NCBI GenBank assembly: GCA_036897625.1
Contig: JAYMTA010001174.1
Coordinates: 1 to 21,373 of the forward strand
Source: Pelargonium cotyledonis
Taxonomy: Eukaryota; Streptophyta; Magnoliopsida; Geraniales; Geraniaceae
Direction: 5' to 3'
Length of the DNA stretch: 21,373 bases
Translations under genes and position numbers: made by a program
Shown here: positions 10,801 to 19,481 of the stretch, piece after piece
Position numbering within the stretch: position 1 is the first letter of the stretch
Layout of the letters: each line of letters starts with the position of its first letter
The notes under the pieces: model-generated
The model's database searches: none
What the model was told of the DNA's origin: nothing
The model's input: the letters and a program-made list of their open reading frames with translations, nothing else

Positions 10801-13800
10801 AAGTGGCAACAAGTTTCGCACTCTCAATGGGAGTACTTAACACTCCCCTCTACATGCAAGTTGGACAAGAGAACGAATCATACATATGGACCAAGAAGGA
10901 AGGCAAGTCAGTCGGAAGTTCGAGACGAAACCGGATTTGATATCATGTTAAACTTAACAAAGAAGCGAAAACTTAAACTGATAGGTAGGCCCAGCTAGAT
11001 TTCACATTGTTTCAATGTGGATTTCCTTAACATAGTTTATCAGGAGAAAATCTCAACAAACAATCTTACCTCAATCTGCTTCACATATGCATCATCATAA
11101 CCAGAATCTTGAATATGGTCTAGATATGAAGCTATCAAAAAATCTCCAAGGTATTTGCGGAGAAAGTTAGTAGTTGTTCGGTACCTTCCAGTCCTACAAA
11201 AGACATGAAATTGAATAGAAATATATAAACTTGACAATATAAAAACACAAACAGCAAAGAGAAAATACTCACTTTGTCAAATCATCACAGCAGATAGCAA
11301 GCCAACGTTTCACTGAAGAGCTCTTCCTACGGATGCCTCTGAAAGCTTTTGGTAGAATTGGCAAGTTTGGGAGGGAAAAATTGTTTATATCTATGGAACT
11401 TGATTCATGTAGTTGTAAAAGAGATTTTAGTAGATTTTCCTCATTGATCTCGGAAAACGAGTCTGTACAAATCCCATTTCATGACAATGAAGTGTGAACT
11501 TAGTAGCCATTCATTCTAATTCAATAATAATAAAGATATGTAAAAACAAATTATTTGACTAGAACAATTTTTCTTGCTCACCATCTAGTAGCTTTCCCCC
11601 AATAGTACTGAACTCCTTCAAGAGGGTATCTAATTTCCAACTACTTGGATGCTATCAAACAACAATAAAATAAAAAATCAACAAAAACAACTAGAGATCA
11701 ATAAATTGGACACAATTAAAAATCAATCATTGGGGGATTAATTGTGAATGGACTCATATGAATATTAAGTCTCCTAGGGCAGTGGTTCAAGACACACATA
11801 TCTAGGAGAGGCTGTAAGTTCGAATCTCATTATATAGGGTGAGGAAGGATTATGATAAAAGGGAGAGCTTCCCCTGTTCTGAATCTCAGGTCCATTGGGC
11901 TTTCATTTTAGACACCCCCCAAAAAAAAAGAAAAAGAAAAATTAAACATTCACAGGGCTGTCTTGACTACCTTCGAGGGATCGACATTCGGGAAGACAAT
12001 TTCATCCACTACAGCTTGCATGTACCTATTATCAACATTATTTTAGCAAAATTCAAATAAATAACAACAGCACTAGCAAACATCTAAAGATTAGAGTTGT
12101 TACATCTCTTTCTCCTAATATAAGATGAGGCCAATGGTTCGACATTTGTAAATATATAAAACTTGAACAGTAGAGTGTTGAAGCTCACATTGCTTTAAAA
12201 TGTGCATTAGTATTAATAGCAAAAAAATTAATGATATGATCATACAATGTAGTCACCATTTTTTTTTTTTTTGAATCGACTTGTACGCCCTTACGTATAT
12301 CTACAAGTGTGCCATTGAAGTCCATTTAACTACAAAAAATGTCACAATGCGTCTTGAGAATATATATGGTGTGTTAATTCTTTTTATGATTCAGATTAGA
12401 TCATAATTCTTATTTTTAGAGGGGTTTGAACCTGAACCTTCCTCTATACATGTCAAAGGGTGATCCTTAATAAAAAAATAATATGGTGTTCTATTTTTTT
12501 CATTAAAAAATTTGGGGAATATAAATCAACCCATTTTAATTGATTAGACAAAACTACCCCTCTATAATTCTGAACCTCACTTTTTTGTGAGTGGAGCTAA
12601 TTAATTAAGGTTATATCTCCATCTTCTGGAATCCCCTTCTTCACCCTTGGGGTTTAACTCCTTAAACTTATGTTCAGAAATCATCTCACCTAAATTCAGA
12701 GACCGGATCATGGAATACTACAATTATTATATTTTTCATTCAAAGGATAGGAGATTTCAACCAATCAAAAAATGCATATATTGAATGTCAACAAAACTTA
12801 AGCTCCACAAACAATGTGAATGTGTTGGTAGAGGGATTGACTGAAAATTTATTTTCAAAGTGTGGTAATGATCCAATTTGATAAATTAAAAACCATTTTG
12901 ATAGTACATGTATAATAAAGAGATTGAAAATAGCAAACATGTAATCAAAAGAAAGAAAGAAAGAGAAGCTCACACAACAAAGCATGTCTAGAAACCAGAA
13001 CAAACGCAGAGCTTACAGGAAGACAAACAGAGAAGGATGACAATAATCTACAGAATTAGACTGCGGTTCTTGTTGAAGAAAGTAGGGAGAAACAGTGTTT
13101 TAAAAAGCGCAAAGCGCACTTGAGGCGCAAAGGTCCTCGGTGTCGATGAAACAGTGTTTTAAAAAGCGCAAAGCACACTTGAGGCGCAAAGGTCCTCGGT
13201 GTTGATGCACCCATAAAGTTCTTAGATTTTATAGGGGAGGAGAAGCTACTGCTTATTCTATTCATCCATCTGCTGGTTATAATCAATAGGGGTTAGGGAC
13301 AAAGAAATGAACTTTTGTTCTGGGGTTCATGGAGAATAAAGGAACTTTCAGATCATAGTGGCATTGCTTACACATGGGCCATACTTCAAGTTGGTACCAT
13401 ACAATAATCACAATCTAAAATAGGGCCAATTTCGTCTAACACTCCAACAGTTAGAAATAGTACGAAATATGGTGGATTTATACTTTCTATAGGGTGTGGA
13501 TTTATAGCTCCCTAAATTTGCGTGAAACTTTTCAATACAAGGTAAGCAAGTAAAATTTACTCAGAGATGTGAAAAAAATATCATCCTGCTGATGCTGATA
13601 AAGTTAATAATTGTATTCATACGAGCAAACGAGCTAGTCTCTATATGAAGATATAAGAATGAGTGTGAGTCATCACATCCAATCTAACAAATCATGACAT
13701 GCATCTATATATTGTACAACAGCGTTTTAAAAGGCTAGAATAATTTGTGAACTGAGCAAGCTGTTACGAATGACAAACGTACTCACTGGGATATGTACTC

Positions 13801-16800
13801 GGAAGATCTATCACCATTACCGGTTAAGATCAATTGCCTGAGACCATAGACATGCTTTCTCTGCACCTATTAGAGAAGATAATAAACTTCATATAAGATA
13901 TGCGACTGATGAAACCATGTTTAATTTGAACATCTAAAATTCAATTGCAGATAAAACATATAAAATCAACTAGCAATGTTTTTTTTTTTTCTTAGAAACT
14001 TAAGAGATTGAGTTTGACTCAGCAAGTGTAGAAGCATAAACTGAAAGAAATATGCTTTTCCTTATTTATACACAGCCAGAAATAAGGTTTCAGTTGAAAT
14101 ATTTACGAAGATTAATAGTGCAATTAACAAAATACACAAGGTGCTGCAGTCGTATAGTTTTTCAATTTTAATGGGAATGGCTGGTTGCTCGAGTCAAGTA
14201 CCAGGAACCACTCAAATAACGAGTTCGATTTCTAATTTTGCCAACATTGAGTGATTGGGATTACAGTAATCATTTTTTTTTTTTAAGCAACAGGACATCA
14301 TACTCTAAGTAACAATGTTTCTCACTTTCCAAAGGGTATGTCACCCTAAACCCCACACCATACCGTCAATAAGGAGGCTCGAACCTGAGACTATTTCCTT
14401 GGAATAAAACTAATCATTTTGTTATAAGACCATTCTTCAACTTTCAAGGTAAATTAGGTAGTTGGCTATCATGAAAAACTGTTTCAACTTTATGAACCAT
14501 TTAGCATTAATTACCAGGATGAGAGCTATCAGAATTTATAGCTAGAGGACAAAAGAGATTAAAGAGCTTATAATACATTCTGAACTTGAAAATGCATACC
14601 TCTAATACTTCATCAAACTCAACAAGGCTCTTTCTCGTGCCAAAATAGTGCTTCTCTACAGTAATTTGCAGAGACAAAAGCTAAAAAATGGTAATGGTCC
14701 AAATTAGAGTAGGAGAAAACTTTATCAAATACAAGAATTCAAATATCAAATGCGCAAAGGAAAATAGTAAACAGATTTAAAGAAAACCTCAAAAAGAAAT
14801 TAAGCTAGAATCTTACCTGTCCTACAATTGTATCACTTTCCATTGGGGTATCCTCGTCATTTGTAATTCTTGATATAAGATTCACAGCCCACTGAGTATC
14901 AAGGTTAAACTTCTGAAACATCTCATCCTGCAAGCTGTTACGCATATAGACAGGACAAGAATTAGTCACTCGTAGCCCCATTTTGTATTGTAAATTTAGC
15001 ATTTTGAAGTTTGATCTTACAATCGAATGGAGCCCTTAATTGAGAAAAGTTCAACTAACTCAAAACTACATTTTAAACAACAATGATTTAAAAATAAACC
15101 CGTCCAGAGATTCTGAAGCTATAGCTGCATAAATCAAGGGCAGTTTTGTAGCAACCACTGCAATCAAGAACTTATATTTCTCAAGAAGAATCATTTGTGT
15201 CCCTTATAAATAGAAAAACGAAACATTTAGAAGTGAAAGTGGAAATTCATTGGTCCATGGATGGAAAGGGATCGCATCGAGATTCACAAATAATCCATAT
15301 TTCTTTTCTTCTTCTTATTTGTCTAATTTTGGAGAAGATAACCTAATAATTGGCACTTCAAACAATTCCTGGAAGAAACATGGGTAACTTAGTTGAAAGA
15401 AGTAAAAAACAGATGTGTAGGAGGAGGCTAAGAAACTGTTCCAAGCCCATAAGAAACAATACGACGTGGGACCCTTTCATGCTGACCAAGTTATAATCTG
15501 CAAGTTCTCATCCGCTTAATATATATATAACGTTTCTTTAAAGTTTGGTATTAAAATCGGAAGTAGTGTGGCAGGATGCTCCAAATGCAAAGAACTTATC
15601 ATAATGATCTGAAATTATTAATGGTACAACATTGTTGACTTCAGAACTGAGGTAAGCAAATTAAACCAACATTGATTTCAGTAGATAAATGGCATTTTCT
15701 AGCCTACAAGATTCAGAAAATCATCAAACTGCACTACCTAACCATAAATCGGGTTGACCCAGGATCTCCTTGCCTTCCTGCTCTACCGCGAAGCTAAAAA
15801 GACAACAAAAAACATCTTTTTTAGGACAGCTTTGCAGATATGCAAAACAGAAGTGTATCCAGAACCTATCACCACACACACACACACACACAGAAGACTG
15901 AATGCAATTGTGAGACTGAATGAAATTTCTTACAAAAGCAAGAAAAAACTCCTATTTATTAACCAAATCTTGCCTCAGATTTCAAATACTTATTGCACCT
16001 AAACTGTCCATTCAAACAATGACTAACCTGGTTATCTATTCTACGCGACTCATGCAAGGATGTCCCAATCACATGAAGCCCTCCAAGCCTTTTTACTTCA
16101 GCCCCTTCAGAGGAACAGTGTGCTTCACAGTCCTTCAAAACAGACAGATATGCAAGCGCTATAGAAGGGCTGAGAAGATAAATCTCAGATTGTTCATCAA
16201 CAAGTTTTTCTAGCTCCTCCAAGTCAATTGACTGGCTCAGGTCCACAGACTCAGCAATCATAGATTTTGCCTCTTGATACTTCCAACTCCTACCCTCACT
16301 CTTGCATACAAATTTAGCTGTTCGGATTCAAACAAATACAATGTTGACCAATAAAAACACGTGTAAACATCCATGAGTGGTTTAAAAACAGAATTCATTT
16401 AATGGGAACTCCAAACAGAGCTTTGAAGATCAAAATACAAACCCATTAGAGCAGTTTTAGCTAGCAAAGCCAATGATGACGGTCCAACCTTTATCTTTGA
16501 CAATACCTACACAAATAGATTATCATGCACTGAGTTTATTTGTTTAGCAGCATATTCTAATCACAAGTGATCACCTTTTGTGACATTGCCTCGCCGTCAA
16601 CTTCTACATCAGGAGTTTCTCGTGTCAGAAATGACAGCAAGCTGTCCTCTATAATTTCTTTTGCCAGCATCTGATGAATATCACAGTCAAAATGGTGAAT
16701 GAACTCCTACCATCTGATAACCCAGGGTGCAATTGAAAATATATACATATATATATATATATAAATGAGAATGGTTATGCAGAAGTGGGTTCAAAAGAAG

Positions 16801-19481
16801 CTAAAATTGCACCGAGGATATGTAAGAATTAAGGAGAGGATTACGGTTTCAGATGCTTCATTACATATATGATTAAAAATAGATGAAATAAAGACAATTA
16901 CTATTAGCTTCGCACCAGTAGCTTCATAGTAATCAAAACTAGATATATAGATCACATTTGTCCATGAAGCAATTTATATCAAGAAAGTACACCCTTGTTA
17001 GAACCTAAAAATTCTTGGAACATAAGCTTATAAAGTTCTTATTAGTTGAAAAGGTAAACTTTAGAATGCTTATATATCCTTACTAGCACTTCAAAACAAA
17101 ATATCTCAACCTTTGAAAATAGGCTAACCACAACCTTGTATATTATGTAAATTAATTAACTAGTGTTTAGCTGCTGAACTGAACTATTATCTCCTGCCAT
17201 TGTTGGTACTGCTTCTGCAGTCTTCAGCAAACCCAGCCACAGTTAAGTGGAGACCCCTGTTCATTGGATTATTTTGGATTTATCAAGGAATACACATTGA
17301 AAGAATATGATTTTGTCGTCACTTGATATATTAGTAAGTAAGAGAAATTAGAGAAGACTACCATGTACTTGACATCTTTTGCAATAGGTAACTCTAAACT
17401 AATTTTTGTATCTTTAGACTATCTTGAACTATTTTCCACTCATTCCGTCAGTTAACTTTGAAAGAATTTCACTCTCTCTAATCATGTGCACTGCACATGA
17501 CTTCAATTATTGTGGAAATGACAATTCTACCCGTCTTTTTCATTGGTCAAGAACAATTGAACAAGTTCTCGACACTTTTGCTTGAAAATTCAAAAATTTG
17601 CCGGAAACTTCATACTTTCACCGAAAACAGTATACTTTGGCCAGAAACTTCTAAATTTTGCAAATTTCATTTGTATCATTCTTTTAATTTATGAAGAACA
17701 TTGGCTTGTATCCTTTAATTTATGAACATAAACATATCAAACTTCATATTTATCAAATGGATCACCGAACCTTCAGATCCGAACATACAAATTAAAGACC
17801 AAAATTTCATATCTGGCCTTTTTTCTACACACAATCCCAAAAAAAATAACATATTAAAACTTATAGATTCAAGATCCAAAATTTAAATTCAATACCAAAA
17901 CATATTCAAACTTACACCCAAAAAAGTTCAGATGAGGCTTATTTTTTTAGAACCCAAATTTATAAATACAAACCTATATACCCAATTTTTCAAACTAGAT
18001 ATGGCTTTTGCCAAATGTGATTCAGATCAAGAAGAGAAGAGAGATGGAGGAGATGAACATGGCAATGGAAGATAGTCAGTGCTAGTGTTGAAGATGAGGC
18101 TGACGGTGGCTTCGAAGAACAGATCCGGTGAGGAGTCAGTTGACAGCTCTGACGATGGCTTAGAAGATAGAGTGAGTTTGCGCTTCAACTAATGGTGTCA
18201 TTAACAGAATGAGTGAAAATAGTTCAGTGTAGTCTAAAATTACAAAAGTTAGTTTAGGGTTACTCGTTGTAAAGGGCGTCAAGTACAGGGTAATCATCTG
18301 TAATTTCCCTAGTAAATACCTCCAAGCTTTTCGGTTGAGTCAAACTTAACATGATATCATTAATGGAATGAGTGAAAAATAGTTCAGGGTAGCCTAAAGT
18401 TACAAAACTTAGTTTAGGGTTACTCGTTGCAAAAAGTGTCAAGTACAAGGTAGTCATTTGCAATTTCTCTTAGTAAATACCTCCACGCTTTTGGGTTGAG
18501 TCGAAGTTAACATGATATCAAAGTTTGTTCTGTTTGGACCTAGTGACTCGTTTGTCTTGCCTACCTTCTTTATTCACATGCAAGGTCCTAATATTAAGAA
18601 ATCTCACATTGAAAGAATTTTTTTGTCACTCAATATACTAGTTGGTCTATCCATCTAGATTTGAACTTCTCTATTAAAATAGATAACAACTAAAACTAAG
18701 AAGCCAATTAGACTCAGCAATGACTTGAACCTAATTTGGATATTCTCCGCAGGAACTTTTTAATCCCAGTCCCGGTTGGCATTTGTGGGCTGTGGGTATT
18801 CCCCACATGTTCTTAAAAGGGCCTAGCCTTAATAGACATTTATGCAAACATGGTTCTGAGTGATGAGCAATTACAAAACATGACACTAAAACCATGGAAA
18901 CTGAAGTCAAAAATGTCTAAATAGATATTGAGAACAGAAGGTTGAACACCAAAAATAAGGTATCTAAATAAAGAAAAAGTGGAACCAAAAGGATGGGATG
19001 AGATGAGAAGGTAATTTAAGATGGTTTTGTCATGTTAAGCTGAGATCTATGAGCATGACTAAAACGATTAATATCCACTGAATTAACCACAAAAAATACC
19101 ATTTCAGAAAAAAAAAATACTTACTTTTGGATTTCCTCCCAGGATTATGTCAGTACCTCTACCAGCCATATTAGTGGAAATGGTAATGGAAAATTTTCTC
19201 CCTGCTTGGGCAACAGTTTGAGCCTCCCTTGCAGCATACTGATTGAAGAAAGGGGTTCAATCAAAGAGAGCACACATAAAGCAAGCAGCTATTGCAAAAT
19301 CACGAAAGTGGAATCAAATGACAAACAGTAAATCCAGCTTTTAAAACTTTTTTTTTTCGAAAGTCAGCTTTAAAAACATAAAAAACCAGAATCACATCAA
19401 ACCTTGGGTCGTGCATTCAGAACACTGTGGGGAATTTTCCGTTCCTTCAACAGGTCAGACAGAAATTCAGAATTTTCAACA
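7696..19481 (-). CDS. SECA2: SECA2, chloroplast SecA protein-translocase ATPase (C-terminal half, 15 exons)
   Basis: Joined - strand exons: 19481-19403, 19238-19125, 16670-16575, 16506-16443, 16317-16028, 15793-15738, 14934-14817, 14680-14600, 13866-13787, 12025-11971, 11651-11582, 11462-11273, 11193-11070, 8005-7931, 7857-7696. All introns visible in full are GT..AG with matching phase. The result is 551 residues without a stop, about half of a plant SECA2. It shows SecA nucleotide-binding domain 2 ([34 protein letters not shown]), the scaffold and wing region, and the finger region ([15 protein letters not shown]). SecA hydrolyses ATP to push preproteins through SecY/E. SECA2 is assigned because of the divergent C-terminus and the Cys/His-bearing segment before GGLHVIGT. 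It belongs to the second Sec system of the chloroplast envelope. No C-terminal zinc motif is present. Upstream exons lie outside the window. Confidence 0.93.
7931..8005 (-). CDS. SECA2: SECA2 exon n, two-helix finger
   Basis: Twenty-five codons, [20 protein letters not shown] then TLCSA, match the very conserved SecA motif TLDxxWKEHLxxMxxL, which forms the scaffold and first finger helix. The acceptor is CAG and the donor GTATTA. Confidence 0.95.
8412..8585. mobile_element. Stowaway-like MITE (Tc1/mariner type)
   Basis: Inverted ends start CTCCCTCCA and, in reverse complement, CTCTCTCTGTCCC. They share the inner CCAAAAT(G/A) word and are flanked by TA at 8410-8411 and 8586-8587. This matches the plant Stowaway signature (TA target, CTCCCTCCGTCCC ends). 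At 174 bp it has no coding capacity. Confidence 0.75.
8680..8770 (-). repeat. Possible SINE fragment with a pol III B-box-like word
   Basis: On the - strand the word GAGGTTCAAATCTTG resembles a B box (GGTTCGANNCC). No convincing A box is seen upstream and there is no poly(A) tail, so only a fragment is proposed. Confidence 0.25.
9540..9762. mobile_element. hAT-superfamily MITE with 8-bp target duplication
   Basis: Termini CAGGGACGGATCCAG and, in reverse complement, CAGGGACGGATCTAG form inverted repeats with one mismatch in 15. The flanks CTCCCTAC (9532-9539) and CTCCTTAC (9763-9770) are an 8-bp duplication with one mismatch, which is the hAT length. The 223-bp body has repeated GTGGGGGCAAAA words and no protein. 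Confidence 0.88.
10722..11032 (-). mobile_element. Degenerate TRIM retrotransposon remnant
   Basis: Two related TGTTAA...TTAACA segments (10722-10842, 121 bp, and 10946-11032, 87 bp) share CTGATAGGT, a CCCAGCTAG/TCCAACTAG word and a TTCAATGTGG-like tail. Between them, GGATTTGATATCA (10933-10945) sits against the right segment where a reverse-complement tRNA-Met primer site would be (GGCTCTGATACCA). An ACTCCCCT stretch at the other inner edge fits the polypurine tract on the - strand. I see no target duplication. The 70-codon frame at 10728 is inside this repeat and is not a gene. Confidence 0.6.
11070..11193 (-). CDS. SECA2: SECA2 exon m
   Basis: It completes a Lys codon and encodes [19 protein letters not shown] then [10 protein letters not shown]. 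The acceptor is TAG at 11196-11194 and the donor GTAAGA. The following intron (8006-11069, 3064 bp) is the longest visible in full and holds four or more transposon remnants. Confidence 0.93.
11273..11462 (-). CDS. SECA2: SECA2 exon l
   Basis: This 190-base exon encodes the plant-specific stretch [20 protein letters not shown], then [19 protein letters not shown] and [11 protein letters not shown]. It ends AA|GTGAGT in phase 2. The sequence is compatible with SECA2 and unlike bacterial SecA here. Confidence 0.9.
11582..11651 (-). CDS. SECA2: SECA2 exon k
   Basis: It encodes [19 protein letters not shown] and KLLD plus the first base of an Asp codon. The region matches the helical wing side of the family. 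The acceptor is TAG and the donor GTGAGC. Confidence 0.9.
11769..11942 (+). mobile_element. tRNA-derived SINE
   Basis: An A-box-like TAGGGCAGTGG (11775-11785) is followed after about 30 bases by a B-box-like AGTTCGAATCT (11817-11827). The unit ends in an A-rich tail (about 11920-11942) roughly 95 bases beyond the B box. Internal pol III promoter plus A-tail is the SINE layout. Its 3' end lies about 30 bases from SECA2 exon j, in the intron. No clear target duplication was found. Confidence 0.65.
11971..12025 (-). CDS. SECA2: SECA2 exon j, 55 bases
   Basis: It completes the split Gln and encodes [18 protein letters not shown]. The acceptor is TAG at 12028-12026 and the donor GTAGTC. A SINE-like sequence ends about 30 bases from this exon in the downstream intron. 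Confidence 0.9.
12026..13786 (-). other. SECA2 intron (1761 bp)
   Basis: AT-rich noncoding sequence with a T-run at 12260-12272 and a possible - strand B-box word (GGTTCAAACCCC-like, about 12420-12440) from another SINE fragment. It also holds the 59-bp tandem repeat annotated separately, and a CAGCGTTTTAAAAGGC word near 13720 resembling the start of that repeat. No exon was seen between the flanking borders; the reading frame is continuous without one. Confidence 0.6.
13091..13208. repeat. 59-bp tandem direct repeat, two copies
   Basis: Copies at 13091-13149 and 13150-13208 differ at only about three positions. Each starts AACAGTGTTTTAAAAAGCGC and contains GAGGCGCAAAGG. The CAGTGTTTTAAAAAGCG start is a word I associate with a common plant hAT-like repeat end, so this may be a duplicated terminus. 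It is GC-richer than the surrounding intron. Confidence 0.85.
13787..13866 (-). CDS. SECA2: SECA2 exon i
   Basis: Twenty-six codons plus two bases: [17 protein letters not shown] then GDRSSEYIS. The VQRKHVY start continues directly from the scaffold helix. The exon ends CA|GTGAGT, and the Gln codon is completed by the next exon. Confidence 0.9.
13867..14599 (-). other. SECA2 intron (733 bp) with possible SINE-type repeats
   Basis: On the + strand, GGCTGGTTGCTCGAG (about 14178-14192) and AGTTCGATTTC (about 14222-14232) resemble A and B boxes, followed by a T-run at 14273-14284. On the - strand, CAGGTTCGAGCCTCC (about 14371-14385) is another B-box-like word. Neither unit has proven ends. Confidence 0.35.
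14600..14680 (-). CDS. SECA2: SECA2 exon h, scaffold helix
   Basis: Twenty-seven codons, [17 protein letters not shown] and [10 protein letters not shown], correspond to the long helical scaffold segment of SecA (the R-K-x-L-x-x-F/Y-D-x-V pattern). The acceptor is TAG and the donor GTATGC. Confidence 0.92.
14817..14934 (-). CDS. SECA2: SECA2 exon g
   Basis: Starting in phase 2, it encodes [21 protein letters not shown], then [15 protein letters not shown]: the end of nucleotide-binding domain 2 and the start of the helical scaffold. The donor is GTAAGA. Confidence 0.93.
14935..15737 (-). other. SECA2 intron (803 bp), nothing notable
   Basis: Plain AT-rich intron between exons f and g with GT..AG borders. 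I see no element ends, no SINE boxes and no coding sequence. Confidence 0.6.
15738..15793 (-). CDS. SECA2: SECA2 exon f, 56-base motif VI exon
   Basis: It encodes [18 protein letters not shown] plus the first two bases of a Ser codon. This is the arginine-rich motif VI that senses ATP in SecA and other superfamily 2 motors. The exon is easily missed because of its size. The acceptor is TAG at 15796-15794, and the donor AG|GTAGTG joins in phase 2 to the next exon, restoring Ser-Leu-Gln. Confidence 0.93.
15873..15892. repeat. (CA)10 microsatellite
   Basis: An uninterrupted CA dinucleotide run in the intron between SECA2 exons e and f. It is a usable length-polymorphic marker site within the gene. 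Confidence 0.95.
16028..16317 (-). CDS. SECA2: SECA2 exon e, largest exon
   Basis: This 290-base exon completes the split Ala codon and encodes about 96 further residues. They include a Glu-rich helix ([13 protein letters not shown]), [14 protein letters not shown] and the conserved [19 protein letters not shown] leading into motif VI. The Cys/His-bearing segment before GGLHVIGT is what I take as a SECA2-type feature. The donor is GTTAGT. Confidence 0.95.
16443..16506 (-). CDS. SECA2: SECA2 exon d
   Basis: This is a 64-base exon encoding [20 protein letters not shown] and Met, ending one base into an Ala codon (phase 1). The acceptor is TAG and the donor GTTTGT. Confidence 0.9.
16575..16670 (-). 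CDS. SECA2: SECA2 exon c
   Basis: Thirty-two codons, [15 protein letters not shown] through to GEAMSQK, are framed by CAG and GTGATC. This is the low-conservation insertion typical of plant SecA between motifs V and VI. The first codon happens to be ATG but is an internal codon. Confidence 0.9.
17341..18470. mobile_element. Mutator-like non-autonomous element with 9-bp target duplication
   Basis: The left end (AGAGAAATTA, 17341) and the reverse complement of the right end (AGAGAAATTG, at 18470) align for about 115 bp through GACTACC, GTACTTGACA, CTAAACTAA and CACTCATTCC. Flanks TAGTAAGTA (17332-17340) and TAGTAAATA (18471-18479) match at 8 of 9 bases, the length expected of Mutator-like elements. 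The interior is AT-rich up to about 18000 and then G/A-rich (about 18000-18180). No transposase is present. The right end is tandemly duplicated. Confidence 0.7.
18198..18517. repeat. Tandem duplication (about 160 bp, two copies) of the element's right end plus flank
   Basis: Copy 1 (18198-18356) and copy 2 (18357-18517) run from TCATTAA...GAATGAGTG through ACTCGTTG and TAGTAAATACCTCCA to TTAACATGATA. Each copy holds the inverted end, the 9-bp flank and part of the host TRIM LTR, so the duplication happened after the insertion. The - strand open frame at 18260-18463 lies inside it and is not a gene. Confidence 0.85.
19125..19238 (-). CDS. SECA2: SECA2 exon b, helicase motif V region
   Basis: Thirty-eight codons run from [15 protein letters not shown] to LGGNPK and include [10 protein letters not shown], the SecA motif that contacts nucleotide across the domain cleft. 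The acceptor is CAG and the donor GTAAGT. The next intron (2454 bp) is the second longest visible in full and holds the nested TRIM/Mutator-like insertion. Confidence 0.95.
19403..19481 (-). CDS. SECA2: SECA2 exon a (first visible)
   Basis: This 79-base exon follows an intron in phase 2. It encodes the end of the conserved (GTTS)VENSE block of nucleotide-binding domain 2, starting [11 protein letters not shown] and ending HSVLNARPK. The acceptor CAG is at 19484-19482 and the donor GT at 19402-19401. The preceding exon, which should end in the GTTS segment, was not found up to 21373. Confidence 0.93.

Larger units (their letters stand above)
8006..11069 (-). other. Long SECA2 intron (3064 bp) with several element remnants
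   Basis: It is bounded by GTAAGA next to exon m and CAG next to exon n. Besides the elements listed separately, it holds a TA microsatellite (8235-8249) and a degenerate AGT-repeat (9298-9320). A GGTGTCAATTTCGGG word near 10119 resembles a hAT-type terminus. A repeated GGTACGGG-type block lies at 10388-10460. No coding sequence was seen. Confidence 0.7.
17281..18690 (-). mobile_element. Older TRIM-like retrotransposon, split by a Mutator-like insertion
   Basis: The right part has an LTR-like stretch (about 18600-18690), a short internal region, and TGATATCAAAG at 18513-18523, a decayed tRNA-Met primer site (TGGTATCAGAG) in + orientation. An LTR end (TTAACA) abuts it on the left. The left part (17281-17340) matches the right LTR in the CACATTGAAAGAAT and (A)CTTGATATA/ACTCAATATA words. 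The same family is present at 10722-11032 in the opposite orientation. Outer borders are approximate. Confidence 0.5.
16671..19124 (-). other. SECA2 intron (2454 bp) hosting nested elements
   Basis: It is bounded by GTAAGT after exon b and CAG before exon c. It contains an AT-type microsatellite (16747-16763) and a nested pair: a TRIM-like element (about 17281-18690) split by a Mutator-like element (17341-18470). The text from 16764 to 17280 and from 18690 to 19124 shows nothing I recognise. Confidence 0.65.

Noticed and set aside
10728-10940. 70-codon + strand frame
   Set aside because: It lies wholly inside the TRIM remnant, spanning LTR, internal region and primer-site word, and has no family resemblance.
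13091-13208. CRISPR-like repeat arrangement
   Set aside because: Only two directly abutting copies with no spacers, in a plant nuclear intron.
13092-13735. CAGTGTTTTAAAAAGCG (13093) and CAGCGTTTTAAAAGGC (about 13720) as two ends of one transposon
   Set aside because: Both words are in the same orientation, so they are not inverted ends. I see no matching opposite end or target duplication.
15754-16213. Two + strand frames (15754-16002, 15920-16213)
   Set aside because: They are antisense to SECA2 exons e and f and the CA-repeat intron. The - strand reading is the conserved one.
16741-16763. AT-rich alternating tract as a promoter or origin
   Set aside because: A simple TA microsatellite inside an intron. 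Nothing around it supports a regulatory role.
7696-19481. Possibility that the SecA gene is SECA1 or bacterial/organellar
   Set aside because: Fifteen spliceosomal exons exclude an organellar gene. The divergent middle exons, Cys/His segment before GGLHVIGT and short C-terminus fit SECA2 better than SECA1.
7696-19481. Possibility that SECA2 is a pseudogene because of the transposon load
   Set aside because: No stop or frameshift in 551 codons, all splice sites canonical, and key motifs unchanged.
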